64,000 nucleotides of DNA, from contig JAULBX010028160.1 in the NCBI GenBank assembly GCA_032358255.1, positions 145,194 to 209,193 on the forward strand, given 5' to 3'. Position numbers and translations under genes: made by a program. Positions 44,098 to 55,146 of the stretch are shown here, piece by piece. This stretch comes from Heterotrichella gracilis (Eukaryota > Sar > Xanthophyceae > Tribonematales > Xanthonemataceae). Position 1 is the first letter of the stretch, and each line of letters starts with the position of its first letter. The notes under the pieces are model-generated. The model was not told the origin of the DNA. It saw nothing but the letters and a program-made list of their open reading frames with translations, and did no database searches.

Positions 44098-47000
44098 ATG
44101 AATACAGCGGCCTGTCACTTCAGCAGCAAGCCCTCTTGGCCCCGGACCCACCCCAGAACGCGGCATGCGGCCACCTTACTGCACCTCTCACCTCTGGCCA
44201 CCGGCCCACCACTGGTCCGCCTCCTGCTGTGTGGCAGCGTTGAACAAGCCTTATGGCGTGCTCAGCCATGCAAGTTGGCAAGGAAACTAGCCAGGAAACC
44301 AGCAACCCAACGGTGTGCCTGTCAGGGTGCAGACAGCCTGGACCAGGTGAGGTGCCATATGTTACTTGTAGACCCTGGAACCTCTCAGAACCACCTGGTG
44401 CTGCTTGCATGACATTGGGCAGCGCATATTCGGCGTTCAAACGCCTGTTTGTAAACGCATGCATATGTGGTTTGCAAACCTACAACTGGGGGGGTGGGGG
44501 TGGGGGGGTGGGGGCTACAACGCTCGCCTTCATAAGTTGTGGCAACCCATACCGTCCTGTGTGGTGCTGCCTAGGCCCCCAGGAAGCTCTAAATCCTAAA
44601 TCAACCAGGAACCCTAAAACCCTCGCCTCACCTCACCCCACATGACACGACGAAACCCTAAAACCCTAACATCCGCTTCTTTCTGACCCATCAGGGCCCA
44701 GACCCCATCAGCAGCTACCTGCAATCCTTGCTGCTCACCTTCATCGGCATGCAAACCCAGTCGCTCTGCGCAGCGGGCTGCTTTGTGAAAACCGCCCTGG
44801 AGCTGTACCAAGGGGGGTACACCTACGATGAAATACGGCTTCAGGTATGGCATTAGACTTTGCAATAATCTCTTTCCAATTTGGACTGGGGTGAGACATA
44901 CCCAGGCATGCTAATCTGGCTCAAAGCTGGAATGCAGATACTTACTTAATTAGTAGCGTATTTTTTGCCGTCGTTTAGTTCTAATGTAGTAGCAAAGTTG
45001 GCTGTAGACGTGTGCCCTACCTGCTTCCCCAGCCACCTTCCGCTGGCCTTGGCTAACCTCTCACATCGCTTTCCCTCCCTTGCCTGTCCACCAATTGCAT
45101 GCATGCCGTGCCCATGATCAGGCGTTATATACATGATCATTGATTAGTGGTTCTTCATGCAGGTTTCCCTGACTTCTCTGCAATCTGGGGGCCAGCTGCT
45201 CTCCCCAAGCGAGCAGGATATTCTGCTGTCGTGGGTGGCGATTGTCTTTACAGCGCTGCAAGTGCTGGAGATCGAGCGGCAGCCCTCGGTGCGTTGAAAC
45301 TACAAATCTACAGCTTCTAGTAGCAACAATGGCTGCACCACCTGAACACCAGCATTCCTCGTTTTCCCCACAAATGCTGGCTGCTTATTGATCCCTTGCA
45401 TTTCAAACTTGTACTGAGAGTATACTAGTAGAATTACGAAATAATCTTCCTTGTATTTCTACGTATCTTAAATATCTCACTGCTGATTGCCACACCGTTG
45501 CATTCCTCCAGGCAAGGGAAGCGCCATCAAGCGCAATGTCGGCACAAGGGGAGGCACCATCCAGTGCCACGTCATCACAAGGGGGCCAAGTGGCACAGGG
45601 CCTGCGCACCTTTGTACTGCAAGTGCTGACCATGTACCAGAACGGGACCGATCTGGCCCGATTGCAAGTGCAGCAATCGATCAACAATCCAGAAGCGGTC
45701 TCCCCAGCCATTAAGGTATGGTGTCAGAAATAAATGCAAGTCGGGCTTCTAACCAGGCGCATGGCCCATCGTTGTGGACAAGTGGTCAAACACGAGTTAG
45801 GGTTTAGGGTATAGGTCACAAGGCCTGCACAGCCTTGTACTATATAAAGTCACAAGATCATGGAACGACCCCACCTGGTCCATCCTTTCCATGCTTTGTG
45901 CGCAGGTGCTGCAGACCAACGCGTGGCTGGTGCTGATCACTGTCGAGGGTGTTTAAAACTACATAAAGACACAAAACCATGGAACATTCCCAGATAGTCC
46001 ATCCTTTCCATGGTTGTGATGGTGGTGATGGCTTACGCGTGGTAGTCTCCATCTACCAAGTGGTGCTCACTATCGATAGAGTGGGGACTAGAATGATGGT
46101 TGCGATGCGTTGTGCGCAGGTGATGCAGACCAACACCTGGCTTGTGTTGATCACTGTCGAGGTGCTCAAGGTGTGCCAGGTGGCGTGCGACTCCCCCTTG
46201 TTGCAACGACCTACCACTCTCCTGGGGGAGCAAGGGGGCGAGGGAGAGGGGAGGGACAGTCAAGAGGAGCCGGGCACCGCAGGTAGGGTCTCAGGGTTTT
46301 TGCAGGGTTGAGATGATGCAGGGGCTGGGTTATGTTGAACTAGAATATGTGTAGGGTACACAGGATTAAATGGTCTGTGCAAGATTTTGCTAGCTAGGGA
46401 TTTGCAGGGCATAGCTGGGGATTGCTACCCTTAGGGTGACATTTCCTACCATGTTTGCAATCCAACACATCTACCCACCCACCAACCCATCTACCCACCC
46501 CCATCCACCCGTGCCCGCAGCCCCCACCACCTCTGCGCCCCCCCTCCAGTACGTGCAGTGCTTCACCGCCGCACCCCCCACCCCCCACCCAGCCTCACCA
46601 GGCGCCGTGCAGGTGGCGCCTCAGCGTGTGGCTGCGCTGCGCCTGCTCATTGCTTTCAATGGGGCTGTGAATGACTCGCTATACTCAGCTCAGGCTTTTG
46701 TCAGGCAGGCGTACGAATGCTACTGGTGAGTGGTGGCAGGCATGTGTGGTGGGACGCATGCACAATGAAAGGGGAAAGAAGAAAGGAAATTTAGTGGGAT
46801 AGGATGCGTGCACAATCAACACCTCGGTGTGTTGCTGCGCTGCGCCTGCTCATTGCATTCATTAGGGCTGTGGATGACTCGCTCTATTCGGCACAGGCGT
46901 TTGTGAGGCAGGCGTACGACTGTTATTGGTGAGTGTGGCTGGTAGGATGCATGCACCACAAAAGTGGAAGGGGCAAAAGTGTGATGCGTGTGGCAAGCGT

Positions 47001-49103
47001 GTGGCTGCGCTGCGCCTGCTCATTGCATTCTGTTGGGCGGTGAATGACTGGCTCGATTTGGCACAGGCTTTGCAAAGCAGGCGTATGGGTGCTACATGTG
47101 GGTGGCAGGCATGCACGGCAGGTGCATGATTGCTTACAATTGGAATGGACAGAGAAGCTCCCAGGAGTTTAGGGTTTCTCCTTGAGGGTTTCTAAAATAC
47201 GAAGCATATGAAAAACTCCTATTCACAGAGACACAGGGATTGTAACACCTCCCATTCCATGTGCAGTGCTGGGTGGAGCGTGCAGGAGGTGTATAGCCAG
47301 CTCACAAGGGAAGAGTTTGCAATCACAATCACAAATGCAGTCGCAAACCAGCTTTCAAGGGTTCAGGGTGCAGGGTTTCTACCAATATCACACAACAAAA
47401 ACGACTGCTATTCTGGCCTTACTGGAATGCATGTAACTAACCAACTTACACAACATAATGACACATTCCCATTCCATTTGCAGTGCCGGGTGGAGCGTGC
47501 AGGATGTGTATAGCCAGCTCACAAGGGAGGAGTTTGCACAGAGCGGCGGGGTGGTGTCTTCGCTCACCGCACCCGGGGACACACGCCAGAACGTGAATGC
47601 ACAGCTCTTTGCGAGGTAAGCCAGGCCATTGCCGTATTGTCAGAATAATATAATGTAATGTGAATGCACAGCTGTTTGCAGAGGGATGGGATGTTGACAG
47701 AATGCGAATGCATGGCTGTTGGCGAGGTGGGTGACAGAGCATGTTTGAAGAGTAATATACAAAGAAGAGCCCTCTGCAGGTGTAAATTTACTCGTCTCTC
47801 CTTGGTCCCTGGCCCTCACCATGCATACATTGCCACCCTGGCGACATTGCAGCCCGTGTGGTGTTGCACAAACAGCAGCAAACCCTAAACCCTCTCCCCA
47901 CTCACTTTGGACAAGTACTACGGTACACAAGTGGATAGTGATAGTGATAGTCTGTGGTTTTCGTACACTTACAGTGTACTTCTTTCCCTCGTGACACCCC
48001 CACCCACCACCTACCCACCCATCCCTACTCATTCTCCCCCTCCCCAGGTGGCTCAGCCTGTGCTACATGGCGTGTGCACAGCTGGCAGTACTTTTACCCC
48101 TAGTCACGGACACCAACACGGAAATGATAAAATAACCAGCCTCGCACCTACACATATTACCACTTATCCCCACTCAACTAACCCCGCTCTGGCCGTGTCT
48201 AACTCGCCACCACCCACCACCCACCACCACCCTCTCCCCCTGCAGGTGGCTCAGCCTGTGCTACATGGCGTGTGCACAGCTGGCAGTGCCCCACCCCGCC
48301 CCCGAGCACCAGCCGGGGTGGGGGTGGGTGGCGCCGGAGGGTGGGGGGGGTGGGGAGGCGGAGGGTGGGGCTGTGGAGGCGCACCGCATGGCAGAGTTTG
48401 TTGCCAACACCCTGCGGGCGGAGGCGGCTGGGGATGGCCAGTTGGCGGATCTACCCGCCATGCAGGTGTCACAGGTAACATTCTCACCAGTTATTTGCTG
48501 ATGTGTGTCCCTTCTCCATTCCTTTTTCTGCTCCCCAAGTGCACAAATAAAATTGGACTAGAAATTGTTTGTGGAACGTACCCACTCACCCCGCGCTTTG
48601 CAGGCGCTGGAAATGTACCATGGTAATACAACTTTTTACTATTCATGCATATTTATTGACATTTTTTACATGTTTTGCAGGCCCTGGAGGAGGTTCGCAA
48701 GTACACGGAGGAGAAGGGGAGGGAGGTGGCCGAGGCATATTACAAGCGCAACCAGGGGGTGAACCTGTCTGGCCTGGAGGACCAATCGCTGGGCGCCACG
48801 TCGTCCGCGGTGGCGGTCATGCGCCAGCAGGCATCGCTGGTGGCGCTGGCCAGGCAGCACGTGATTGCAGTGATACAGGCCCANNNNNNNNNNNNNNNNN
48901 NNNNNNNNNNNNNNNNNNNNNNNNNNNNNNNNNNNNNNNNNNNNNNNNNNNNNNNNNNNNNNNNNNNNNNNNNNNNNNNNNNNGCGGTGGCGGTCATGCG
49001 CCAGCAGGCATCGCTGGTGGCGCTGGCCAGGCAGCACGTGATTGCAGTGATACAGGCCCAGCAGGCTGCGACTGGTGAAGGGGTTGGGGCAGTAATACAA
49101 TAG
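44098..49103 (+). CDS. Unrecognised protein with plastid-type transit peptide (gap in last exon)
   Basis: The exons are 44098-44346, 44695-44844, 45163-45288, 45512-45715, 46120-46282, 46521-46725, 47484-47615, 48246-48474 and 48681-49103, the last containing 100 N. If the identical 77-base ends on both sides of the gap are collapsed, the frame runs to the stop and the protein is 567 residues. Residues 1-~70 are Arg/Ser/Thr/Leu-rich without acids (transit-like, LARKLARKPATQRCA). The body is mostly helical: LQSLLLTFIGMQTQSLCAAG, then ALELYQGGYTYDEIRLQ, ILLSWVAIVFTALQVLEIE, and AALRLLIAFNGAVNDSLYS. Late in the chain comes EEVRKYTEEKGREVAEAYY. I cannot place it in a known family. Several exons have partial copies on either side. 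Confidence 0.68.
45900..45955 (+). repeat. Upstream copy of the start of exon 46120-46282
   Basis: A GCGCAG acceptor is followed by VLQTNAWLVLITVEG, then GTTTAA. It is a clear copy of VMQTNTWLVLITVEV, lying 215 bp upstream of the parent. Confidence 0.87.
46820..47105 (+). repeat. Two copies of the end of exon 46521-46725
   Basis: The copy at 46832-46929 is open over its whole length (VAALRLLIAFIRAVDDSLYS, then AQAFVRQAYDCYW) and ends in an intact GTGAGT donor. The copy at about 46995-47105 is more decayed and has lost the donor. Spacing is about 190 and then 160 bp. Confidence 0.9.
47255..47345 (+). repeat. Upstream copy of the start of exon 47484-47615
   Basis: Including the CATGTGCAG acceptor, the copy encodes CAGWSVQEVYSQLTREEFA in frame and then diverges. 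It is 220 bp upstream of the real exon. Its acceptor looks as good as the real one. Confidence 0.88.
48045..48100 (+). repeat. Upstream copy of the start of exon 48246-48474
   Basis: The CCCCAG acceptor and the first ~50 bases (WLSLCYMACAQLAV) are identical to the real exon start, then the sequence diverges. Spacing is 196 bp. Confidence 0.9.
48884..48983. other. 100-base assembly gap flanked by identical 77-base ends
   Basis: The 77 bases before the gap (48807-48883) are identical to the 77 bases after it (48984-49060). The gap size of exactly 100 is a placeholder. Collapsing the two ends leaves an in-frame coding sequence, so the gap may be an unmerged overlap rather than missing DNA. Confidence 0.9.
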
Positions 49104-49620
49104 CAGGGAAATATGGTCAATCATAGCTAATTTTTTGTTACCTATATGAGCTGGCGGGCCGATTGCAAGGCCCATCATCGGCGGTGGCGGTCATGCGCCA
49201 GCAGGCATCGCTGGTGGCGCTGGCCAGGCAGCACGTGATTGCAGTGATACAGGCCCAACAGGTGCAGCGGCAGCTGGTCAGCTGGTCAGCATGCAGCTGG
49301 GGGCAGCACTCCGGTAGAAGAAAATACAGTCATTAGTTGTCCATTTTTTGTGGCGACGGGCCAATGACTGGGCGCCACCTCATGGGCGGTGGGCATCCTG
49401 CAACTTGGAGGGGGTGGGGCCAGCAGTACAGTGGAAGGAAATACAGCCGATCACTGCTATTTTTTTGTGACTTAAATGAGCTGGCGGGACATTCGCCGGG
49501 CCCATCATCGGCGGTGGCGGTCATGCGCCAGCAGCATGGCTGGTTGCTTTGGCCCGACAGGATGTATTTGCGCTGATGCATGCCATGGCAGGCCCAGCGG
49601 GGCGTGGCTGGTGCAGAGGT
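49104..49620 (+). repeat. Downstream copies of the plastid-type gene's last exon
   Basis: Copies of the segment encoding AVAVMRQQASLVALARQHV recur at about 49179-49260 (nearly perfect), 49355-49400 (remnant) and 49500-49600 (decayed). They are joined by a shared linker with GAAATACAGCCGATCA-like sequence. The repeat unit is roughly 160-330 bp and extends the exon ladder 500 bp into the 3' flank. Confidence 0.85.
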
Positions 49621-50247
49621 GGGGCCAGCCAGACAGTTTTTCCTTGAAAATTAGGACATAACTTAATAAGAATAGTGGACTGCGACATGCTGCCGCCATA
49701 TTTTGGTACATTATATATATGGTATAATATTATTATCATGGGGCTGGTGCACCACTCCCTGGAATCCATTTTTGACTTCACGTCAGACGGTCTTGGATCA
49801 TCATGGTGGCTGGCATGATCATAGGCCAATGAGCCGCTGGTTGTCAGTGGCCACTAGCCATGATATCAATATTGCATGGCATGCCAGCAGGTGATCGTGT
49901 TGCAGGCCCATGGGCATGCTGCAGAGGGCCTGCCGGCCCAGCCGGGCTGCGGCCGCTGGTTGAAGCAGCGAACATTGATGCTGCGCAATGCGTGTGCCAC
50001 AGCATAACTGTTACATGTTCTATAATATTATTCAAATTTTGATACATGTAGAACATTGAATGCTGACAGTGTCAGACTGTCAGACTGTACGATACTGAAT
50101 ACATATGATCAACAGCTCAGCCCGCGGCTTGCATGTGTCCATGTAAAAAAGGAAAAAATTCACTTGCTACAGCTACCGGCACTACAATTCTCTTACAAAC
50201 AGAATTTAAAATAATTGTGACAACAGCAAGTATGGCAATCGTTCAAG
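49621..50247. other. Convergent intergenic spacer
   Basis: No gene is supported. A TGTAA word on the minus strand (50193-50197) lies 235 bp past the PC-esterase stop and could serve as its polyadenylation signal. Confidence 0.35.
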
Positions 50248-50400
50248 GGAAATGGATCGACAGGTTGCGGTAGGTGCGGTAGATATCTGGATTCACCAAG
50301 GGCTGTGGCAGTGGCCGAAGCTGGCCCTGGAGGCCTTTGAAGCTGCTCCCAGAGGACCAGCGACCATAGCGGGTACACGCTGCGCTGGCACATGTACACA
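50248..50400 (-). repeat. Copy of the PC-esterase terminal exon
   Basis: It matches 50431-50590 (TTCAAGGGAAATGGATCGAC onward) with several substitutions. It lies 3' of the real stop. Confidence 0.87.
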
Positions 50401-50431
50401 ACATTCTCAGGTAAACCGCCCTATCCGACTT

Positions 50432-53400
50432 TCAAGGGAAATGGATCGACAGGTTGCGATAGGTGCGGTAGACATCTGGATCCACCGGGTGTTGTGGCAG
50501 TGGCCGCAGCTGCCCCTGCAGGTCTTGAAGCTGCTCGTACAGGAAGAGCGTCCACAGCTGATACACACTGGGCTGGCACCAGTGCGTGCACTCCCCCTTC
50601 TTGTGCACGTACCAGTAGGGCACCGACTGGTTCCAGGTGTTTAGCAGGGGGATTCCGGCCTGCACGATGAGTGTGAATAAAAAAATGAGATTGCATCGAA
50701 GCAAAGAAGCGGGGCAGTATAGGTGTTCAAGAAGGGATCCCAGCCTGCAGGATACATCAAACAGAATGGAAAAGAGTGGGTTGGCGCGCGTGTTGAAGTG
50801 CCCCCCCCCCAGCCAGAATGGTGACCCTTCCATGATTCCATTATCGATGCACACCCCGTGAGCTGACCCCTCACCAACCCACCTCTGCCTGCTGTACATG
50901 CCTTGCCCTTACACTATGTGTCATTTCCCCTACCATCATGTGAGGTTGCTAGTGGGAAGCTTCCCTTCAGATCAGCATGTTCGGACCCCCTACCTGCAGG
51001 ATGAGTGGGTTGGCGCGCGTGTTGAAGTGACCCCCCCCAAGCCAAAATGGTGACCCTTCCTTGATCTCCTTGATTGCTGCACACCCCGTGACCTGGCCCA
51101 TATAAGTGCCCCCCTTGGTGCTGAAGTGCTGCGGGGCGGTGTCCTTCCAAATGGTGGTGGGCAGCTTGGCCTTGTGCCCCAGGTGAAATTGGGTGTAGTT
51201 TGCAACATCGCCAGCGTACCTGAGGCAGCGGCATTGGGATTGGTTGGTTAGTTGGGGATTGGTGCGTTACTAGAAAGTTGGGGAGAGGGTTTTGAAATGC
51301 AGTAGGACACCCTAAACCCTAAGGCAGTGAGAAAGTTGCTGCGAATTGAAGGGTATTGACACCCATATCCCCACTATTGAGAGACTTTGCCCCAAAGCCC
51401 TAAACCCTTATACATGGGCTTACCTCTCTATTGCCTTCCCCGCATACCACAGCCCGAAGTTGACAACCATGATGTCGCTGGCAAGGTTAGGCTCGTGTTG
51501 GATGAGTGTGGGCAGCACCGAGCTCAAGAGGCCATCCACGCGGTTGATACGAATGACGCATACCCGCGCGCCTGCAGCAACACAATAAGTAAATTAAACA
51601 TGAAAATGTTTGTGAATTGTTTGTAAAAAAGAAGATGAAACATGTTAGACCAAGTGCAATAAAGCGTTGATCCGAATGACGCATACCAGCGCGCCTGCAG
51701 CACCACATGTGCATTGCTTTAAACGGAATATGTAGTTAGGTTTGGGCAATTGCAATTGCAAGCGGTCAAGCTCCTGTCCTTGAACAGGATGTGTCAATTA
51801 CAGACGAGGGCTTTGCTAAGTGAGGAGCAACGCCCTTCTGTTCATTACCATACCAACGATCCCGTGTACAACTTTTGCCAATAAGATTGCATATTGTCTC
51901 ATAGTGCATGATAGTTTACAGTATTACCTTGCAGCAGAATGGCGCAAAATGGTGCGGTGATGACCGGGTCCTGTATAGGGCTCAGCTTGGTGAGGCCGAA
52001 CTCAATTTCAGGGTCGGTGCTGACCGGTACCCTGGCGTAGGGGAAGAGCGACACCTAAAAAGAAAGGAAAAACGAAAACCATTGAAAGCACAGATTAGAC
52101 AGATGCATACATGGCTTGCGTAAAACTGCCTTCGCCCATGTCCATGGCAAAACCCCGTCCAAGGAACACTCCTGGCCATCAAACCAATATCATTTTACAA
52201 TATTTATATAGAAATCACATTCAAGGAACCAAACTCATTCTAAAAAAAAGGAATTGCAAACAGGAGAATTGTCTCAGAAATATGCAGAAAACTACATATT
52301 TCTGCCACAACTCTCCTGTTTGCAATTGACAACGACTGTCTCAAAATTCCAGTCATGCCTCCGCGATTCACCTTAACCAGGAAACACTCCAATCAGGTTC
52401 ACAAAGCAAAACATGACCCCGACACAACCTTGTCCAGGAAACACTCCTGGCCATAAAAGCATGATAATATAAAGTCCGTACAATTTTTTCTAGCAATAGT
52501 CCTCCTGCCTTGCTCACAGCGCTCCCCCGCTTACCTTGTCCAGGAAGCACTCCAGGCCATAGAACCAGTGCCACATCTGTGAGTCCCCGACCATCCACAG
52601 GGTCCGCCCTTTGAATGCATCCACCATACGCTCGGGGGTCAGCCCCATCAACCCTGGTCGGAGTCCCATGAGGGCAGCCTGGGTGAGGAAAACACAAACA
52701 GTATAAAATGGAATCAAAAATAGAACTTTTAGGAAAAAGCAATGCGAGGTGCCAAGCCCATCAACCCTGCTCGGAGGCCCATGAGGACAGCCTGGTTAAG
52801 GGAAAAAACAATTTAAGTAAACGACAGTATACATCAATATAATTTATTACATTAACAAAAGAAAACCATGCGAGGCAGCCTGATTAATGGGCAAAACAAT
52901 TCCAATAAAGTACATTATACATCTATACATTTTGTGTGTGTGTTTTTGCGTCAGGGCACAAAGCCAGGGACCAAATTTGGTCCATCACGTTCTAATTGAG
53001 AAGAATACAATGCGAGGTGACAGGCTCATCAGCCCGGGTGGAGGCATGCCAGGGTTAGCTAGTTAATCCTACCTCATTCACCACGTTCTAGATTGTTTAG
53101 GGTTTAGGGCGGCCTGGCAATGCCCTACCTGGTTGAGCACATGCTGTATCGAACGCTTGCCCCACATATCAACGCACAGCCGATTCTCAAATTGACACAC
53201 GCCACAGCATAGCGAGAAGTTTGGGCCCTGCCAGCTTGAGGCGGGGCAGTGGACGCACGCCTCCTCCCTGCATTGTGTAAGGTCATGTAAGATGATGGTT
53301 TGGGACTGCTCGCACTGTAATTCCACTATGATCATGGGACGTGCAATTACAGATGTTTGTATAAGAAACCGCTGATCACGGTATGCTGGAAAGGATGGAC

Positions 53401-55146
53401 GGGGAGGCAAAGGCAAGTGCAAGGTAGGCGAAACAGGTGGGGGGAAGCAGAGAAGCAGACGACCAGCGCAACCTCTAAAAAACTGACAACATACCTGCAA
53501 AGGCAGCAAACGTTTGTTAGCAACAGCGTGGCACCAAGTGCCCCGACTGTGCCACAAGCGAGTGCTCCTTTAAGTAAACAGCAGCCCACTCCAACAGCTC
53601 ATAGAAGAGAAGAGAAGGAATTACCATAAACGGGGGAGGGAAACACCCAAAAAGAAAAAGCAGCAGACTGGCAACACCTACAGCTGAACTTGCAAAACAC
53701 TAAGATGAAGGGACTTGGGCTCACAGAGAGCTCCCCAGATGTTTATAGTCATGTAGGATGTAGTCATATGGGAGAAGATGGGGCTCTGGAAGGTGGAGAT
53801 ACTGTGTAGGGTGTAGGGTGTCGGCACTGTAGGGTTTAATGAGGCGGGGCAGTGGGCCCAACCGTCAAGGCACGGCTCGTCATTGCACCCAGGATGGTAC
53901 ACATGTAATTGTGTGTCAAATGGATTGTTCAGATTCTGATTTCATGGGTCAGTTGACAAGATGCACATTCCACCAGACAGTGAAGGGATATTGAGGACCC
54001 TATAGGGTATTACCGTGTCGGCCAGGTGGCCACATCGAAGAAGGGGGGATAGCCGGTGGCCAGGTGAGCTTTCGTGGGTCATTTTATACCGAGGCACGAT
54101 TAGACAGAAGGGATAGAGAAAACCCTATAGGGTATTACCGTGTCGGCCAGGTGGCAACATCGAAGAGGGGGGGGGTACCCGGTGGCCAGGTGCGACATGC
54201 ATTCATACTTTTTGTATATATACCCGTTTTTTCCCCAACATACACATATTATAATTTACTCCTTTCAGTATTACCTTGTCGGCCAGGTGCCAACATCGAT
54301 GAGTGGGGGGTAGCCGGTGGCCAGGTGGAATTTCCTGGGTCATATCAGACGATGCACAACCACAAAGGGATAGTCAAAACCCTGTAGGGCATTACCTTGT
54401 TGGCCAGGTGGCGACATCGAAGAGCGGGGGGTACCTGGTGGCCAGGTGCGACGTGCTTCTCTTTCCCAAGCGCGATGCGCGCTGCACGTGCTTGTGCAGG
54501 CTCCGCAGCTCGTGGTTGGTGGTTGGGGCTGCTGGAGCATACACCTGTGGGTGGGTGGGGTGTGCGAGTGGGGTGTGTGTGTGTGGGTGGGTGGTGGTGG
54601 GTTTGTGTGGGGGGGGAAGGGATGCGTGTGGGGGTGGGTGAAGGGTGTAGGTGGAGGGTGGGGTGTTGGCAAAAGGTGAGTGCGGGCTGTGGGTGGGTGG
54701 ATCATAAGGTAAACCGCGGTCAGGTAGGCACTCAACACCACCATCAATGGGTGTGGCAGCAGAGTGCTTTCAACAGCAGCAGTGATGTTTAAAAAAACAT
54801 GGGCAGACTGCCGTTGCTACCTCCCTTGTATGCAAGTGGTGCACTGTGACCTGTGCAGCAGACTAGCCCTATAGAACAGCTAGGCTTTGCTACTCCTACC
54901 CTTCCTCACGACAAAGCCACGCCAGCAACTGGCCAGTAGCGGTTTCAACACGGTACTGCCTTGTACTTTTGACCTAGATGCCACAGTGTAGCACCAGGCC
55001 TAGTTGGCTGAGGTTAGGCAGCAAAGGGAGTTTGTGTCTGCTCGGTACCATCACTCAAGTTGCAGGGTGCCTACCTTGACAGGCACCACGTTGATCCATA
55101 CTATCGCCAAGCACAGGACCCACAGGCGACCTATGGTTCGTGCCAT
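50432..55146 (-). CDS. SGNH/PC-esterase family protein (TBL-like acyl-transferase/esterase), membrane anchored
   Basis: Eight exons, 55146-55075, 54544-54396, 53267-53129, 52678-52535, 52054-51928, 51571-51424, 51219-50994 and 50659-50432, give 410 residues with consistent phases. Residues 1-24 (MARTIGRLWVLCLAIVWINV) look like a signal anchor. A Cys-rich segment (CVHCP, CCGVCQFENRLC) follows. Then comes the block-I motif TLWMVGDSQMWHWFYG with the nucleophile Ser at 153, VVNFGLWYAG, and near the end ECTHWCQPS (E358, H361). This last motif corresponds to the DxxHWC motif of trichome-birefringence-like O-acetyltransferases, with Glu replacing Asp. These enzymes act on wall or secreted polysaccharides in the Golgi; the substrate here is unknown. 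Five or more exons have intronic copies, and a 74-base hairpin sits in the intron at 52253. Confidence 0.78.
50725..50865 (-). repeat. Copy of the end of PC-esterase exon 7
   Basis: About 140 bases resemble 50985-51100, including the CCTGCAGGAT donor side and the region encoding GSPFWLGGGHFNTRANP. The frame is broken. The copy lies in the last intron. Confidence 0.83.
51656..51712 (-). repeat. Copy of the start of PC-esterase exon 6
   Basis: It matches 51540-51585 (the ARVCVIRINR part with the CTGCAG acceptor) and lies about 120 bp upstream on the transcribed strand. Confidence 0.83.
52128..52460 (-). repeat. Three copies of the end of PC-esterase exon 4
   Basis: The exon end encoding YGLECFLDK with donor (parent 52535-52565) recurs at about 52430-52458, 52372-52395 and 52168-52190. 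Spacing is irregular and the similarity declines. Confidence 0.75.
52253..52326. ncRNA. 74-base near-perfect hairpin in an intron
   Basis: Arms of about 34 bases pair with only four or so mismatches around a 5-base loop. The arms begin ATTGCAAACAGGAGA and end TCTCCTGTTTGCAAT. The length and short loop suit either a small foldback transposon remnant or a microRNA-type precursor. Transcription is not shown, so the RNA assignment is tentative. Confidence 0.35.
52745..53062 (-). repeat. Copies of the start of PC-esterase exon 4
   Basis: The exon start and acceptor (parent 52640-52690) recur at about 52748-52800 (well preserved), 52872-52890 (remnant) and 53015-53060 (decayed). The linkers share AAAACAATT-CAATAAAGTA-like sequence, so the whole unit, intron part included, was duplicated. 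Confidence 0.78.
53835..53900 (-). repeat. Copy of the start of PC-esterase exon 3
   Basis: GAGGCGGGGCAGTGG and the following bases resemble 53238-53275 (the CVHCPAS part). The copy is about 600 bp upstream and preceded by TAGGGTTTA. Confidence 0.65.
54000..54330 (-). repeat. Three copies of the end of PC-esterase exon 2
   Basis: Units beginning with the TATTACCTTGTCGGCCAGGT-type donor/exon end recur at about 54008-54066, 54132-54192 and 54268-54328, before the real one at 54391-54450. Each encodes a version of LATGYPPLFDVATWPT. Linkers of 60-75 bp (GATAGAGAAAACCCTATAGG-like) are also repeated. The unit is about 125-135 bp. Confidence 0.9.
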
